In this document: piece by piece, positions 20,218-21,293 of the stretch | Position numbering within the stretch: the first letter of the stretch is position 1 | Layout: each line of letters opens with the position of its first letter | Notes under the pieces: model-generated | What the model was told of the DNA's origin: nothing | The model's input: only the letters and a program-made list of their open reading frames with translations | Databases searched by the model: none | Made by a program: the position numbers and the translations under genes | Source of the DNA: a virus | Length of the DNA: 21,293 nt | Virus record (IMG/VR): IMGVR_UViG_3300021356_000200 | Coordinates: 1 to 21,293 of that record | Direction: 5' to 3' (one strand)

Positions 20218-20672
20218 TTCCAGTTCTCGTTTAGCAATTCCCATTGTGTAAATATAGTATCCCAAGTTTCGCCTTCAACTAAATTCACGGCAAATAATCC
20301 GGTCAACTGAATTTCTACATTAAAAGAAACGGCGGCATTATTTTCAGCCACTTCGGATATATTGGTTACAAAACCATCCCCCCGAATAATAACCTTTTGA
20401 TTTGCGGGATGCTTAAAATAAAAATCGTTGATTGATCTAGTGATCAGCATTTCTTGAAGCTGACCAAAATTTAAGGAATCAGAATAATCGGTTAAACCTT
20501 CGGCGCGAATCCTTCCGGATCGAATACCCGCCAAAAATTCTTGCCACCCTTGCGAATCCTTTGTGGTTGCATCGGCTAAATCTTGTTCTAAATTAATAAC
20601 GGTGCTAGTCGAATGACCTAACACCGTATTATCTTTTAGAAGTAAAAAAGAAGTTGCGTTTATTGCCGACAT
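20208..20672 (-). CDS. Tail tube-like protein, copy B, 154 aa
   Basis: Paralogue of the tube protein at 19730-20152. Both share the block DL..ATTKDS.G..EF..G.R (here residues 31-51: DLADATTKDSQGWQEFLAGI), the later EGL.DY and the final strand VSFNVEIQLTGLF (115-127). This copy has a 27-residue C-terminal extension ending in WDTIFTQWELLNENWNLV, rich in Trp, that the other lacks. Possible roles: a second tube subunit, a tail terminator or completion ring, or a decorated minority subunit. The ATG at 20672 follows the coiled-coil gene by 5 bp. The function as a tail tube fold protein is well supported; the division of labour is not. Confidence 0.75.
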   Translation of the reverse strand: MSAINATSFLLLKDNTVLGHSTSTVINLEQDLADATTKDSQGWQEFLAGIRSGRIRAEGLTDYSDSLNFGQLQEMLITRSINDFYFKHPANQKVIIRGDGFVTNISEVAENNAAVSFNVEIQLTGLFAVNLVEGETWDTIFTQWELLNENWNLV

Positions 20673-20677
20673 CGAAA

Positions 20678-20953
20678 CTATTTCACTTCTTCAGCATCTA
20701 CAACTTCAATATCTTTTGCATCTTTATCTTCGATCGGTGTAAATTCGCCGGTCTTTAAATTGATTTCGATTTTGCCGTGCTTATCTTCTAGTTCCTTTGT
20801 AATTGCATCTTGTTCAGCTTGAACTTGTGCAAAGGCGTGAAGTAAAGCGTGCTTTTGAAGTTCTAAACCACCAAGTTCCCCTTGAATCTTGGCTTTGTTT
20901 TCTTGTTGTTGTTGAAGGTTTTTTAGAATCCCTTCTTCGATCTTGTTTGCCAT
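20678..20953 (-). CDS. Coiled-coil hypothetical virion-associated protein, 91 aa
   Basis: The product begins MANKIEEGILKNLQQQQENK and is one long helix with many Gln and Leu (IQGELGGLELQKHALLHAFA; QVQAEQDAITKELEDKHGKI, up to residue about 62), followed by KIEINLKTGEFTPIEDKDAK and an acidic tail. I recall similar small coiled-coil proteins among structural genes of marine phages, but cannot name a family. Its place directly before the tail tube genes suggests a role in tail assembly or the virion. The 56-bp gap upstream (20954-21009) is AT-rich, with no convincing promoter. Confidence 0.65.
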   Translation of the reverse strand: MANKIEEGILKNLQQQQENKAKIQGELGGLELQKHALLHAFAQVQAEQDAITKELEDKHGKIEINLKTGEFTPIEDKDAKDIEVVDAEEVK

Positions 20954-21009
20954 TATAAAAAATTATTTTTGTAAAGTTAAACAATTTCTTTATTCAAAGG
21001 CATAAAGAA

Positions 21010-21293
21010 TTATTCAGGAACGCTTAAAGTTAGTTTTGTAGGTGCAACCTTTTCTGCGATCTGCGCATCTAGGTTAGACTGCATTTCTGCAACGTCTAAA
21101 AGTGGTTCAATCCAAGCTATAATATCTGCTTGAACTAAATCATCAAATGCCGTAAAGCTATCTGCGTTAGGTTCATCTACTGTTTGCGTTCCGATAATAG
21201 AAGCGTTGTTTTCGTTTGCATCTTCAGCGATATAAGACCAGTGTACATTGTAAACGACTTTTTCAAGATCGCCTACCTGTGTGTGTGCATCAA
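21010..21293 (-). CDS. Partial protein, C-terminal part, possible marine-phage structural accessory protein
   Basis: The frame enters from the right edge and ends at TAA (21010-21012); 93 full codons are visible. The visible part includes QVGDLEKVVYNVHWSYIAED, GTQTVDEPNADSFTAFDDLV, QADIIAWIEPLLDVAEMQSN and the end VAPTKLTLSVPE. The layout, a beta sandwich part followed by a WIEPLL helix and a short proline-containing tail, resembles small DUF7936-like proteins I recall from marine phages, next to structural genes. The N-terminus is outside the window. Role unknown; the neighbours suggest a virion or tail assembly function. Confidence 0.6.
   Translation of the reverse strand, partial: DAHTQVGDLEKVVYNVHWSYIAEDANENNASIIGTQTVDEPNADSFTAFDDLVQADIIAWIEPLLDVAEMQSNLDAQIAEKVAPTKLTLSVPE

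Overview
The window is a piece of an AT-rich tailed-phage genome or prophage, most likely a siphovirus of a Bacteroidetes host, probably a marine flavobacterium. The host inference rests on promoters of the Bacteroidetes type (TTTG, 18 bp, TAnnTTTG), A-rich leaders without Shine-Dalgarno sequences, and the protein styles. No tRNA, rRNA, CRISPR array, integrase or insertion sequence was seen. All genes but one are on the minus strand, so the map reads from right to left.

Tail module (21293 to 14683): a partial structural-type gene, a coiled-coil protein, two adjacent tail-tube paralogues, a tail assembly chaperone pair joined by a lambda-type -1 frameshift (GGGAAAG), an 808-aa tape measure protein, and a 609-aa distal tail protein with a possible sugar-binding insert. 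A strong terminator follows at 14622-14658.

Early module (14535 to 7938): small unknown genes, a small HTH protein, then a recombination set (Rad52-type annealing protein, SSB-like protein with an acidic tail, RecE-type exonuclease). Next come a fusion of DnaA domain IV with a VRR-NUC nuclease, a winged-helix replication initiator whose linker DNA carries lambda-O-like iterons beside an AT-rich repeat, a PD-(D/E)XK nuclease, and a T7 gp4/Twinkle-like primase-helicase. Four genes here are preceded by the same AAACCAAAC element 4-5 nt before the ATG.

Packaging and head module (7936 to 1605): small membrane protein, TerS, TerL, portal with an extra C-terminal domain, Mu-F-like minor head protein, prohead protease and HK97-fold major capsid protein, closed by a terminator. 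Next to it is the only plus-strand gene (1106-1510), with its own promoter and terminator, like a moron. The left end holds a divergent promoter, a winged-helix-like gene and a string of very small overlapping genes (two zinc-ribbon peptides, two membrane peptides).

The best candidates for new biology are the DnaA-IV/VRR-NUC fusion with a perfect DnaA box at its 3' end, the putative origin inside the initiator gene, and the repeated AAACCAAAC start-codon leader. Intergenic gaps are all under 300 bp; the largest are 928-1105 and 14536-14682, both described below.
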